Source: Azolla caroliniana (lineage: Eukaryota; Polypodiophyta). Taken from it: DNA of 64,000 nucleotides. Below are positions 31,740 through 43,500 of the stretch, one piece after another. The first letter of the stretch is position 1; each line of letters starts with the position of its first letter. The stretch lies in assembly GCA_043228905.1 (NCBI GenBank), contig JBHGNT010000008.1:12400001-12464000 (forward strand), read 5' to 3'. Position numbers and translations under genes: made by a program. Below the pieces are notes generated by a model, which ran no database searches, was not told the DNA's origin, and worked only from the letters and a program-made list of their open reading frames with translations.

Positions 31740-33204
31740 TCGTGGGGAATTAGAATTGTTCACAGATAAGCCTCATGGTCAAAGAGTGAAGTGTGATATG
31801 AAGACAGGACAATTACATTATTTCCCGGATGGTAGACTAGAAGAAGAGCAGCAAGATGATGTTGAAGAATTTTCAGATGAGGGATCCTTTTCGTCAAGTG
31901 AGGAGGATGAGGTTGATGATGAATATGAGGAATTACACATAGGAGTCGACCTATTTGGTATTGGGTTAGAACCCACCAAAAGTCAGCCCAATGAGCCCAA
32001 GGAGGAACTCATGGTAATGTTATCCCCTAATTTGACTAAAGAAGAGAAAAACCAATATTCCATGTTGTTTGATACGGAGTATACTCATTCTGTGTTACAC
32101 GAGATAAAGTTGCATAGCAATACAGTGCTAGTTCCTCAAAAAACATGAAGGTTGGGCAATATAAGGAGAGATATTTTGGAGGAAGAGATAAGCAAGTTGT
32201 TGGCTGCTGGATATCCCCAGTGGTCATAGTACCTAAGAAGAATAGCAAGTGGATAGTATGTGTGGATTTCAGACCTTTAAATGTGGCAACGAAGTGACAT
32301 TATTACCCAATGCCTTTCCAAGATGAAATATTGGATGAAGTGGCGGGACATGCAAGGTATTCAATATGTGATGGCTTTTGTGGATATTTTCCAATAGAAA
32401 TTTCATTTGAAGATCAAAAGTTGACTAGTTTCATCACGTCATGGGTGTATTTTGTAACACTAGGGTGCCTTTTGGGTTAGTTAATGCTTATGCAACTTTT
32501 CAAAGATGGATGGATAGGTTGTTAAGTCCTTTCTTTGGAAAATTTGCAAGGTCATTTATGGATGACATAGGAATATATAGTGATAGAAAGAGTGTCGAAA
32601 AGCTTGATCAAATTTTTGCTAAAATAGATGGAGATGGAGGTCAATTGAATCCTAAAACGTGCAAAATTGTACATAGTAAAATTATTCTACTGGGCATGAA
32701 GTTATTGCTAATGGGATTGCCATTGATCCAAGTAAAGTAGAATCTTTACTATTGATGGATGCTCCGACGTGTACAAAGAAATTGTTAAGCTTTATACAAA
32801 TGGTACGATATCTTTCATGTTCATTTCAAATGTTGGTAGAGTATATTCAAGCACTACAAAGAGCCTCAATGAGAGATCCATTTGTGTGGGGAAAAGTGGA
32901 GCAAAATGCCTTTGAAGAAGTAAAAGATAGATTGAGTATTGTACCCATTCTAATGCCACCTAATTGGGATAAACCATTCTATGTTAGTTTGACTATGGGA
33001 TTTGAAGTGGCGGGTGTAGTATTAATGCAAAAAGGTATTAAGCAATCATATATGCGCCCAATATATTATATTAGTAGGAAAATGTCAATGATAGAAAAGG
33101 CTTGGACACAAGATGAGAAACTTGTATGGGAATTGGTATTTTCCCTCCAAAAATGGAAATCCTATTTGTTAGGAAAAATCACAATAGTTTTAACTTCATG
33201 CGCT
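31740..33204 (+). pseudogene. Gypsy G RT and first RNase H
   Basis: An acidic spacer (31756-32148) leads into RT. The motifs, in several frames, are VVIVPKKNSKWIVCVDFRPLN (32218-32290), PMPFQDEILDEVAGHARYS, VPFGLVNAYATFQRWMDRLL (32470) and the catalytic FMDDIGIYS (32555-32585). The RNase H part (32752-33204) reads SFIQMVRYLS, PILMPPNWDKPFYVSLTMGF and YISRKMSMIEKAWTQDEKLV, and ends LLGKITIVLTSC at the Gypsy J insertion. The first RNase H Asp motif (VDAS in K) is replaced by SLTM, so this domain looks inactive even without the frameshifts. Confidence 0.8.
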
Positions 33205-33382
33205 TGTTGTCCGCTGGAATAGTAACCAACGGACAAGAGCGCAAGAAAACGGAATAGTATAATATTGTAACGCATGTAACGGTTCACACAGGAAGTGTGA
33301 ACGGCTAAAAGACCTTGCCTGCGTATATAAAGGGCAGAAAACCCCTGATAGAGGGAGGGTGTAATTTTGAATGTAAGAGCCC
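33205..33382 (+). repeat. Truncated 5' LTR of Gypsy J
   Basis: 178 bp that match the first 170 or so bases of the 3' LTR (58601 on), including TATATAAAGGG at 33324. The match stops at about AATGTAAGAG (33382). Confidence 0.85.
33324..33331 (+). promoter_or_regulatory. TATA box in the Gypsy J LTR
   Basis: TATATAAA followed by GGGCAG, conserved at 58716-58723 in the other LTR and, on the minus strand, in the Gypsy C LTR. Confidence 0.5.
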
Positions 33383-33386
33383 CAAC

Positions 33387-34763
33387 ATGGCCTTTGCCTA
33401 TCCCCGCTTTAACGGCGAAACCGACGCCGCAACCCATATTCGCCTGTTCCTCAATGTCTGGAATGCAAACCACATGGCGTAGAGCCTTTTTGAGGCGGCA
33501 GCGCACCAGTCCAAAATGACGCAGTTCGGGTTAACATTGGATGGGCGATCAACGTTTTGGCATTCACAGATGGATTTGCCAACGATCACGACCTTCAAAC
33601 ATCTGCAGTTCGCCTTTTTGCGGTTCTTCCATCGGAGGGTTCCACAACGCGAAATCTTTGGATAGTTCTACACAATTAAGCAGCTGCCGACCAAGACGAT
33701 CGCAGATTTCAGCTTACGTTTCCAAAATTTACGGGCGGAAACTAGAATGGGGCCCCGAGGAGGACGAGGCTAGGGAGAGATTTCTAGCGGCATTACGCCG
33801 ACCCATACGAACAATGCTCAACAACAATAGCGTGAAAGGGGAAATGACAGATATGGTCATCGAACGAGCGTTACAATGCGAGCTGGACGACGAAGAGGAA
33901 AGGTTTTCTATGTCCTCATTACGACAAGCGTTACCTCAGGACAAGGAACGACATTTTAGTCAAGCAATCTAGTGCACAATTGGCTTGAAATCGGGGCATT
34001 CCGTAGTGGAGTGCAACATGCAAATCCCATGCCCAATCTGTCACTCAAAGGCTCACACAGTCAAGGAGTGCGAATACAATATGCTGAATAGAGCCGCTCC
34101 CACAGTATGCAGCATGGACACACAGCGTCCCCCACGCCATACTGAACAAAGGAGGCAAGAAGACCGACCACGGTATATGGATCGCACCCCACGTGACGAC
34201 TGGCACTACCGGAATCGTCGGAATCAGAATGATTTCGAGGAAGACGAACCAGAGGATGAGGACAACCGTGGTCCCCCCTAGATATGCTAGAGGGGCCCGG
34301 CGCTATGAGAATCACTGGCCGACAAACAAACGTGGCGGCATCAATGGACCTCGTGGAAAGCAACGACAATATCGGGACCACCGGCGATATGACGAAAGCT
34401 CGGACGATGATCGGCACCAAGAACCACGCTGGGACCAACAACAACCACCGCGTACGCTCCAACAAATGAAGTTGGATCGTGAGGAGCAAGTCGCATCGGG
34501 GGATCAGTACACACCACTAGGGGCCGAGAAGGGCGAATCTAGCATCCATTATTTTGTTTGTCAGCAGCCTGGACATTATGCCATGCAATGCCCAGTACGC
34601 AAGGGCAAGGGGCCCACTGTCAATATGATTACGGCAGAAGTGCAGCAAGTCATGACACGTCAGCAAACAAAAATGACTGATTGGGCCGCGCAAGATGAGA
34701 TACGACGAACAGCCCAGGCATGGGTTGAAAAAGCAAACACTACAAATACGGAACACATGTAGA
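33387..34763 (+). pseudogene. Gypsy J gag
   Basis: Aligns with residues 208-649 of Gypsy K gag. It reads MAFAYPRFNGETDAATHI, then KMTQFGLTLDGRS (a TAG replaces a Gln codon of K at about 33479), EARERFLAALRRPIRTML, and two linked zinc knuckles at about 33970-34070. The first has Gly for its second Cys (CTIGLKSGHSVVEC); the second is intact (CPICHSKAHTVKEC). A basic Arg/Asp/Tyr-rich linker leads to the third knuckle YFVCQQPGHYAMQC (about 34550), with Tyr in place of the first Cys. It ends at TAG 34760-34762, and the frame continues into the protease. A frameshift lies near 34275. Confidence 0.8.
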
Positions 34764-34780
34764 AGGAGTCCGCGAAAACT

Positions 34781-35374
34781 ATGGAGCTAGTGGAGGACGA
34801 AGGACCGGCCCCGGACCCCATTTGGCAAGCACTGGCAGGCTGCGAGATAACGTTAACCATGGAGAAGCTGTTGCAACTAGTCCCATGCTTCCATCAGACC
34901 ATGGAAGAACAGGTGACGGGCATACCCAGGATAAGCATCGCTACGAATTTTACGGACATTAGTGACGAACCGTTTGTAGTGGATCACCACAACCCGGCTA
35001 TTACATTGATATTACACGGTCGGGAAATCCCAGGATGCATAATCGATGGGGGCTCGGGCATTAATGTAATTAGCATGAAAACATGCGAACAGTTAGGCAT
35101 TTCAGAATGGGAGGCTTGCCCGTTCTGGTTCCATTTGGCAAATACCCGCCCAGTACGACGATTGGGGTTGATACGCAAGCTAGGCATTATTGTGGGAGGA
35201 CATCGCTTCGACATCTCGGCGGTAGTCCTCGCCCTGGACGCCCCAGGGGTGTACCCAGTGCCGCTGGGTAGACTGTGGCTTTGTGTAGTGAATATCAAGC
35301 AGAGCTGGCAACACAAGTGTATCAATTTTCGACACGGACGCACCAAGGTTCGCGTACCAACGGAGGAAAGGTAG
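34781..35374 (+). pseudogene. Gypsy J protease
   Basis: Same frame as gag, separated by a TAG. WQALAGCEITLTMEKLLQLV opens it. The protease active site is CIIDGGSGINVISMKTCEQL (about 35035-35090), the DGG form also present in K. HRFDISAVVLALDAPGVYPV and the RLWLCVVNIKQSW segment follow (K: KPWLKTAHIKQNW). The TAG at 35372-35374 interrupts it, and the frame continues into RT. Confidence 0.8.
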
Positions 35375-35404
35375 ACACAATCCAAGGGTATAACACCATT
35401 ATAC

Positions 35405-37203
35405 GTGGAAGATATAAATATGATGGTTGGGGTGGGTGATGTAGAATTAGAGGCCTACCTAGACGAGCACCCTCGGATTATTCCGCTGTTCGAAATCGAC
35501 GTAATCGCAACCGCGGCAAAATATGCCGCGGCCACTACTCTCCACGACGCGGCTTACGAACCAAACCCAGAGTCAATATTAGAACTAAGCAGAGCACGGG
35601 CAGCGTTCGAAAGGGAAATGAAAATTTCACGACGAGTCACCGCCTCAACCCTGGAAGAAGTAAACGTGGGTGAGGCGTCAGAATCCCGTTTCCTCTCCAT
35701 CGCAAAAAAATTAAGGCCGGACCAGAGAGACGCAATGATCGAACTACTCAAGAAATATAAAGATGTGTTCACCTGGGCTCACAAGGACATGAAGGGGTTA
35801 GATCCGACGTTTTATTAACATAAGATTAATTTGGCAACCGACGCAAAACCGATCCAGCAGCGTCGCTACCGCATGAACCCGAATTATGCGACCCGCATAA
35901 AAGAAGAAATTGAAAAACTCCTAAAGGCGGGATTCATATGGCCAGTTAAACAAGCCACATGGTTACGTCCAATAGTAGTCGTTCCGAAGAAAAACGGCAA
36001 AATACGAATATGCGTGGATTACCGAAAATTAAACATCGTAACCGTTACGGACGTATTCCCTTTACCATTCACTGATAGCGTACTGGACGCTGTCGCAGGG
36101 CATCACATGTATAGTTTTTTAGATGGTTTCAGTGGATACAACCAGGTACGCATGCATCCCGATGACCAAGAGAAGACGACATTTGTCACGGACTGGGGAG
36201 TCTATGTGGCAGTCGTCATGATGTTCGGGCTAAAGATGGCGCCGACGACATTTCAACGGAAAATCACGGCGATCTTTGAGGAATTATATTCTGGCATTCA
36301 TGCAAATTTTTTTAGATGATTTTGCGGTATATGGGAAAAAAACCGACCATTTTACGCATTTGCAACTGTGCTTGGAACGTTGCCGCACCGCACGCTGAAT
36401 CCCGTGAAATGTGCCTTCGGCGTGACCAGCGGGACTCTCCTAGGCCATATAATCAGCAAGGAAGGAATAACGGTGGATCCGAACAAGATCTCTGTGATTA
36501 CTCAAGCCAAAACTCCGACAAACTCGAAATCACTCAGCCGGTTTTTAGGACAAATACGATGGCATAGTTGGATGATACGATACTTGGCGGACTTCGCCAC
36601 ACCGTTACATGCCGCCGTGCATCAGAATCCCTTCCAATGGACTCCAACGGAGGACAAGGCTTATGAGGCACTCAAGATAATGCTCACGCAGGCACCCGTC
36701 GTACAACCACTAGTTTGGGCGAAGCCATTGCACGTGTTCGTAGACGCCTCGGACATAACAATAGGCAGTGCGCTAATGCAGCTCACCAAACCGAATTGGT
36801 ACCGGCCAGTGTACTATGGTAGTCGCAAATTATCAACAGCAGAGTGTAGCCATTCCACAACGGAGCGTGAGGCGTTAGGGATGATCTATAACATCAATAA
36901 ATTCCGACATTATCTGTTTGGGAGGAAATTCACGTTCCACGTGGATCATTCGGCATTGTTGTATTTGGTGGAGAAACAAGCACTTACGAGGAAATTGGCG
37001 TGATGGATGTTGCTGCTCCAAGAATTCGATTTTGTAATTCAGCACCGCCCGGGTACGCAACATGCAGTGGCAAATTTTTTAAGCAGACTCGATAATGGAG
37101 AAATGGCGCAAAAGGACGACAACAACTTTCCAGACGCAGACATTTTGCAGGTAGTAGCACTAGCAGAAAGAATGGAAACGACCTTTCCGGACCGGTGGCT
37201 CAT
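35405..37203 (+). pseudogene. Gypsy J RT and RNase H
   Basis: Continues the gag/protease frame through TAA 35816-35818 (a Gln codon in K). RT reads RRYRMNPNYATRIKEEIEKL, ICVDYRKLNIVTVTDVFPLP, YSFLDGFSGYNQVRMHPDDQ and MFGLKMAPTTFQRKI. FLDDFAVYG follows after a one-base shift in the T run at about 36307-36313. RNase H reads HVFVDASDITIGSALMQL, ERE at about 36865 and FHVDHSALLYLVEKQAL, then a TGA (37001-37003) and VANFLSRLDNGEM. Gypsy K interrupts it just after DRWL, in the linker before integrase. Confidence 0.85.
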
Positions 37204-37622
37204 TGTTACCGGCCGGCAAGGAGTCCAAAATACGGAGTGAAGGAATTAATTATATATGGTTGTAAATGAGGATAGTGTGGACGGACGGACTGGAAACGGT
37301 ATGCCGTTCAAGATCCGGACGGATCCCGAATAGGTGCGATAGGCACCGTTTTGTACTACGGGCCGGAAACCTATTTAAAGGCCCGGACCCCATTGTAATC
37401 GCAGCGGATAATTAATAGAGCTTATGATGTTTATACTTCTGTCTTGATTTCCGTTCTGTAATTACTGTTATATCTTACGCGTGTAATTAACCAAAGCACT
37501 TTAATCGTGTAACCTACGTAAGTCGGTGTAATCGTTGAATCTTAATCCTATGCCGTAATCACCCTTTGGTGAAGTGTCTCCGTGACACCTTGTGTTAGAC
37601 CTTGTCCGGCTAGCGAATAACA
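37204..37622 (+). repeat. 5' LTR of Gypsy K
   Basis: 419 bp, TGTTACCGGCCGGC...GCGAATAACA. TATTTAAAG at 37372-37380 is the likely TATA element. The only difference I see from the 3' LTR is GTTCAAGATC versus GTTCCAGATC. Confidence 0.95.
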
Positions 37623-37628
37623 CAGTTT

Positions 37629-37644
37629 TGGCGACCACGATTCC
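37629..37644 (+). promoter_or_regulatory. Primer-binding site of Gypsy K
   Basis: TGGCGACCACGATTCC, six bases after the 5' LTR. The TGGCG start fits complementarity to a tRNA ending CGCCA. The tRNA was not identified. Confidence 0.6.
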
Positions 37645-37673
37645 TGCTTTCTCGCAGCGAACGACGGTAATGG

Positions 37674-39623
37674 ATGACTAGACCAACACACGACTTGGTT
37701 ACGGACCGAGCTCGACGCCTCGCCGAACGGCAAAGACGGCGTGAGACTTTCCAGCAAGCAGCGCAGGAAATTCGCTCGGATCGTTCGTTCTCCAACGAGA
37801 TCCGGAGAGTCGCGGAGGAATCTCTCCGGTTACGGCAAACTCGCGACCAGGACGACGGAAGCAGTCTAAGTAGTCTCCGGGAAACCGAACGCCTCCTGGA
37901 GGCACTGGCAAGCGGAGAAAACGAGGCAGAAGCCTTTTCAGCCTACGAATCGGATTCCGAAGGGGGATACAACGTGCACACGAACTACCGGAGCAGCAAC
38001 GATACCCCCGGCGGCCCGGAGGACGACGGGTCGGATACCGTGCCGACTCCAGAACCGGAACCGCTCAACCAGGGCTACCCGGAACCACAAACGGAAGCCG
38101 TCAACCCACCAACACCGGGAGTGGAAGAAGCAAAGCCACCGACACCAACGAAAGAGCCGGCAAAAGTACCGGAAGAAGAGCCGGAAAAGGAACCGGAAAA
38201 AGCACCGGCACAAGAACCGGAAGTGGAACCGGAGAGAAAACCGGAAAGATATCAACAAACGCCACTAAACCGCGGCCTAATACTGGACGACGACATGCCG
38301 TTCCAATACTCAAAGTATCGCGACGATCCGGATGCGGAAGCGCATGTTCATGACTTCGAGCAGACATGGGAAGCAAATCACACGTCCCAGCGAATGACAC
38401 CGGAGGAAGAAGAACGCTCGAAGATAGCGGAATTCGGAGTCACGTTGGAGGGACCAGCGACACGATGGCGGCGGACGCAGGACCCGGCGACCATCACAAC
38501 CTTTGCAGAATTAAAAGCAAAATTCTTGCATTTTTTCCACAAGGAGGTCGACCAGACGACAATGGTGGGCCTGTTTTATACGATCCGACAGGAGGCAGGG
38601 GAAAGCTTTCCCCAATTCGTCATCCGTTTCCAACGAATGCATAGCCAGCTTGCCCGTGCACCCCCGGAGGAGGAATTACGGACGATATTTCTAAACGCAC
38701 TCCGGGAACCGTTACGCACGGTGTGTACGGTGATCGACTTTCGAGGATGCACCATCGACCAGGTCATTGACCGGGTCAGAGAAATGGAAAAGTCAAGCTC
38801 ATGGCTTACGCTGGGAACGCTGCAACGGGCGTTACCCACCGAGGAAGATCTCCGGTTCCGGCAAGCAATTCAATGCACAATCTGCTTGAATGCCGGACAC
38901 TCGGCAGTGGAGTGCACCATGCGAACCCAGTGTGTGATTTGTCAATCCAAGAGTCATACAACGGACCAGTGCGAGTATAACCTGTTAAACCGACAAGCAC
39001 CACCCGTCCGACGGATCGAGCCAAGAAGCAGCCGAGACGAAGATGACGATCGTTGGCAAAGAATGAACCGGTACCAACCGGCACAGGATGTCCGGTACGG
39101 AGACAGACAAGAGAATGATGGCCGGTACGGGAATCGGCGTGATAACTATGACCGGTATGAGCGATCGGACCGTTATCGGGAACCCAACAGACGACACGAG
39201 CAATACAACAGAGACCATTCCCCTGGTTACCGAAGGCACCAGGAGGACTACGGCCGATTTTACGATCCACCACGACCGGACTACCGAAATAAAAAGAATA
39301 ATAAGAAACGCAATTTCAAGAAAGGTGGTCACACTAGGGACCCGGAACAGGGAACCCCAAGGAGCCAACCGGCACAGAACGCACCACTCACTACGGGACC
39401 GACTCCGGATACCAGCAAAGCTGAATCCAGCAATACCCGTAAAGAATACTACTATTACTGCAGGCAGGAAGGCCACTACAGTAACCAGTGCCCGGCAAAG
39501 AGCTACGATAAACGACCAGCAGTTAATATGGTGGTTTCGGAAGTGGCGGATTTACAGCAAGTAACCACACGGTCGAAAGGCATGGTCAAAGAGTGGGAAA
39601 CACAAGAGGCCATACGAAAATAG
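37674..39623 (+). CDS. Gypsy K gag polyprotein (649 aa)
   Basis: Structural protein that binds and packages element RNA. Residues 1-95 are Arg/Glu/Gln-rich and helical. Residues 120-193 are a Pro/Glu repeat (PEKEPEKAPAQEPEVEPERK). The retrotransposon-gag domain spans roughly 205-365 (KYRDDPDAEAHVHDFEQTW ... FQRMHSQL). Two adjacent zinc knuckles follow: C401-C404-H409-C414 and C420-C423-H428-C433. Residues 450-550 are a Tyr/Arg/Asp-rich linker. A third knuckle keeps C596, H601 and C606, but Tyr593 stands where the first Cys should be. The start is the first ATG in the frame after the leader. It ends at TAG 39621-39623, and the same frame runs on into protease. High GC contrasts with AT-rich Gypsy G. 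Confidence 0.9.
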   Translation: MTRPTHDLVTDRARRLAERQRRRETFQQAAQEIRSDRSFSNEIRRVAEESLRLRQTRDQDDGSSLSSLRETERLLEALASGENEAEAFSAYESDSEGGYNVHTNYRSSNDTPGGPEDDGSDTVPTPEPEPLNQGYPEPQTEAVNPPTPGVEEAKPPTPTKEPAKVPEEEPEKEPEKAPAQEPEVEPERKPERYQQTPLNRGLILDDDMPFQYSKYRDDPDAEAHVHDFEQTWEANHTSQRMTPEEEERSKIAEFGVTLEGPATRWRRTQDPATITTFAELKAKFLHFFHKEVDQTTMVGLFYTIRQEAGESFPQFVIRFQRMHSQLARAPPEEELRTIFLNALREPLRTVCTVIDFRGCTIDQVIDRVREMEKSSSWLTLGTLQRALPTEEDLRFRQAIQCTICLNAGHSAVECTMRTQCVICQSKSHTTDQCEYNLLNRQAPPVRRIEPRSSRDEDDDRWQRMNRYQPAQDVRYGDRQENDGRYGNRRDNYDRYERSDRYREPNRRHEQYNRDHSPGYRRHQEDYGRFYDPPRPDYRNKKNNKKRNFKKGGHTRDPEQGTPRSQPAQNAPLTTGPTPDTSKAESSNTRKEYYYYCRQEGHYSNQCPAKSYDKRPAVNMVVSEVADLQQVTTRSKGMVKEWETQEAIRK

Positions 39624-39635
39624 GCGACGGAGTGG

Positions 39636-40502
39636 GTGAAGGAAGCCAATGAAAGGAATGTCGCGGACGTGGAACGGCAAAAGGCAAATACCATAGGGAG
39701 TGCCAGCGGTAGCCACCCAGAAAACGAGACATGGCAAGCACTGCAAGAATGTCAGATCACGTTGCCATTAGGAAGACTCTTACAGCTCGTGCTGCGATTT
39801 ACGGAAGGGCTAAAAACGGTCATGACAGACGGTATAGCCCCACCGGCACCAGTCCTTTTCTCGAATCCGGAGGAGGGACCGACGGTGGTGGACACAAGTA
39901 GTCCAGTGATTACAACTATTGTCAAAGGGCACGAACTTCCCGGCACAGTAATCGATGGAGGTTCCGGGGTGAACGTAATAAGCCTCCGCACGTGTGATGC
40001 CTTGGGTATACATGAATGGGAGCCATGTCCGTTCTGGCTACGGATGGCGGATACGAGCTCTGTACGGCCAACGGGCTTAATACGGAAATTGGAAGTCACC
40101 ATAGGAGGCCACACATTTCACATCTCGGCTGTAGTGCTGCAGCTACAGGCGCAAGGCGCGTACCCACTGTTGCTGGGCAAACCATGGTTGAAAACAGCAC
40201 ACATCAAGCAAAATTGGCAGAAAAATATGATTACCTTCCGGCACGGAAAAGCCAAGGTCCGGGTTCCGACACAACCACGGACGAGCAACGGTAAGGAATG
40301 CACACCGCTATATGCGGAATGCGTGAACATGCTTGAAGGGTTGGCAGATGACGAAGAAGCCCAGTACTTGGAGGAACACCCAAAGATCGTACCACTCTTC
40401 GAGATTGACGTGGCTGAAGCCGTAGCGCCATACTTGCCGCAGCGGGACGAAACCGAAGCCGAACCAGACAAAGATGCGATTCGGGAATTACGGCAAGCAT
40501 AG
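39636..40502 (+). CDS. Gypsy K protease region (same frame as gag)
   Basis: In the gag frame, directly after the TAG at 39621; the listed Met is only the first ATG after that stop, so translation probably needs readthrough or the stop is a lesion. The aspartic protease motif is TVIDGGSGVNVISLRTCDAL (about residues 107-126), with DGG for the usual DTG/DSG. The flanks HTFHISAVVLQLQAQGAYPL and GKPWLKTAHIKQNW are shared with Gypsy J. An acidic spacer follows (AQYLEEHPKIVPLFEIDVAE). It ends at TAG 40500-40502, again with the frame continuing into RT. It would cleave the gag-pol polyprotein. Confidence 0.8.
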   Translation: MKEANERNVADVERQKANTIGSASGSHPENETWQALQECQITLPLGRLLQLVLRFTEGLKTVMTDGIAPPAPVLFSNPEEGPTVVDTSSPVITTIVKGHELPGTVIDGGSGVNVISLRTCDALGIHEWEPCPFWLRMADTSSVRPTGLIRKLEVTIGGHTFHISAVVLQLQAQGAYPLLLGKPWLKTAHIKQNWQKNMITFRHGKAKVRVPTQPRTSNGKECTPLYAECVNMLEGLADDEEAQYLEEHPKIVPLFEIDVAEAVAPYLPQRDETEAEPDKDAIRELRQA

Positions 40503-40508
40503 GAAGCG

Positions 40509-43500
40509 TTGGAACGGGAAATGGCCGTTTCCCAAAGGGTAAAAACATCCCAGCTTGACGAAGTGAACCTAGGAAGCAAGGACGAATCAAAGCCGGTTCA
40601 CATCGCCAAAGAAATGAAGCCGGAAGATAAAGCGGCGATGATCAAACTTCTCACGGAGTTTCGCGACGTATTCGCCTGGTCATACGAGGACATGCAAGGG
40701 CTGGACCCTCAATTATATCAGCATCAGATCCACTTAGGCAAGGACGCGAAACCAGTGGCGCAACGACGTTACCGAATGAACCCCAACTACGCCGCCAAAG
40801 TGAAGGAGGAAATCGACAAACTCCTAAGAGTGGGCTTCATCCGGCCGGTAAAGAAAGCGACGTGGCTGAGCCCCATCGTCGTCGTCCCAAAGAAGAACGG
40901 TAAAATCCGCGTGTGTGTAGATTACAGGAAATTAAATGCAGCCACAATTACGGATGCATTCCCTCTTCCGTTCACGGATGGAGTACTGGATGCCGTCGCC
41001 GGCCATGAAGTTTATAGCTTTCTAGACGGGTTCAGCGGTTACAATCAAATCCGGATGCATCCGGACGACCAGGAGAAGACAACGTTCGTCACCGAATGGG
41101 GGGTGTTTGTGGCCGAAGTATTGATGTTCGGCCTAAAAACGGCACCAGCAACGTTCCAGCGAATCATCATGGAGATCTTCGGCGAATACATTCCGGCCTT
41201 CATGCAGGTTTTCCTGGATGATTTTGCAGTCTATAGCCGGGGAAAAGACCATTTGCAGCACCTACGGTTATGCCTTGAAAAGTGTAGGTTATACCGGCTA
41301 AGCTTAAACCCAGCAAAATGCATCTTTGGGGTTTCAAGTGGAATTTTACTGGGACACATTGTAAGTAAGGAGGGCATTGCGGTCGACCCGGACAAAGTAA
41401 ACGCGATACTAGGGGCACCGGCGCCGAAAATAGCCAAAGCACTAAGCCGATTCTTAGGACAGATCCGGTGGCACAGCCGGATGCTCCGTCACTTGGCTGA
41501 CTTGGCTACACCATTGCACACCGCGGTACATCGGACACCGTTCCAATGGACGGATACGGAGGATAAGGCATACAATGCCCTGAAGGTACTTTTGTCGCAA
41601 GCACCCGTCGTGCAGCCTCCGGATTGGAGCAAGGAATTTCACGTGTTCGTTGACGCGTCCGACATCGCTATCGGCAGCGCCTTAATGCAACTTACGGAGC
41701 CTAAATGGTACCGGCCGGTCTATTACGCCAGCCGGAAGCTATCCCAAGCGGAGAAGAACTATTCGACGACGGAACGGGAGGCCCTGGGCATGATCTACAG
41801 TGTCACAAAGTTTCGGCATTACCTATTGGGAAGGAAGTTCTCCTTTCATGTGGATCACTCGGCGCTCCTGTACTTAGTGTCCAAGGCGTCCCTAACCGGT
41901 AAGTTGGCCCGTTGGACCTTGCTGTTGCAGGAGTTCGAATTCGAGATCTTCCATCGGCCCGATATCCAGCATGCCGTAGCAGACTATCTGAGCCGGTTAG
42001 AGTCCGGAGAAGCAGGCGACGGAGTAGCGGATGAATTCCCGGACGCAGAGTTATTCCGTATCACCCCGGAAACGGCAGCGGACGACACGGTCACATCAGA
42101 AGATAGGTGGCTGACAAACATGCACCAGTTCCTAAGCACGGGCCTGCCACCGGAGGAAATGAACCGGGACGAGAGGAAACGACTGGCGGTGCAGAGCCGC
42201 AATTTCTGTCTGTTACGGGACACTCTCTACCACAAAGGAGCAGATGGAATATGGAGACGGGCAGTCCGTAGTGACGAGAAAGAAGTAATCTTACGGGAAG
42301 CACACTGTGGGGTTGCCGGAGAACACTATGCCGGGGAAGCGACGGCAAGGAAAGTATGGCAGAGCGGCTTATGGTGGCCCACGACGTTAAAAGACGCCGT
42401 CAGGTATGCTAAGGAATGTGACCTATGCCAACGAATGGGCCAGCCTACGGAGCAAGCACGGATGCCACACCAACCGGTACTTCCACTAGAGCCATTCCAG
42501 AAGTGGGGGTTGGATTTTGTCGGACCGTTCAAGCCACCGGCAATGAGAACAGGTAATCGTTATGTCATCGTGGCAATGGATTATTGCACTAAATGGGTGG
42601 AGGCTAAGGCCTTGAGAGACAATACCGCGTCATCCACAGCAAAATTCCTGTACGAGAACATTTGGTGCCGATATGGATGTCCGATTGAATTAATCAGCGA
42701 CCAAGGAGGGCACTTCCTCGGCCAGGTTGTGGAAAGCTTAACAACGTTCTATGCCGTGGTCCATAAATGGAGCACACCGTACTACCCACAAGCGAACGGG
42801 TTAGCAGAATCCACCAACAAAACGCTGCAGAACATTCTCCGCAAAATCGTCAATGAAAACCGGACGGACTGGGATACAAAGCTCCATAGCGCGCTATGGG
42901 CGTACCGAACGGCATACAAAACAAGTATCCGGACAACGCCGTTCCGGCTAGCGTTCGGCTTAGAGGCGGTCATGCCGGTGGAATTTCAGGTACCTAGCTT
43001 ACGAATCCAACTACGGGAGCGGCTGAATGAAAAGGAGTCGGAGGAAATGCGGCTAGCAGCACTATGCGAACTGGAGGAGCAACGGCTGGCCAGCATCCTA
43101 CACATGGAACTGGAGCAACGACGACGGAAAGCGTTCGTTGACCGTCACCGGAAAGGGAATGAGAAGATGTTCGAAATCGGAAAGCCGGTGGTAGTATTCC
43201 AAACAAGGATGGGCAAGATGCCGGGTAAACTCCGGTTCAGATGGACAGGCCCGTATTGGCTGACACGGAAATACAACGGGTCCTATCAGATAGGGACACT
43301 TGCCGGTGAAGTACTAGGCAAGTGGGTGAACGGATTTAGACTAAAGCCCTATAAAGGACCGATGCCAAGTAACCCGTTTATGCAGCCCACCGGCACTATA
43401 CCGGGAACGGTACGGATGGAAGAAAAAGACGACGGGGAACCCGTAGCAGAGGCGAAGGAAGACACGGCAACCCGTAAGGAAAACGGTAAGGGTCCGAAGG

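Noticed and set aside
38985-39476. Minus-strand and +1 ORFs over Gypsy K gag (also 39088-39564)
   Set aside because: Shadows of gag, which alone shows zinc knuckles and homology to J and M.
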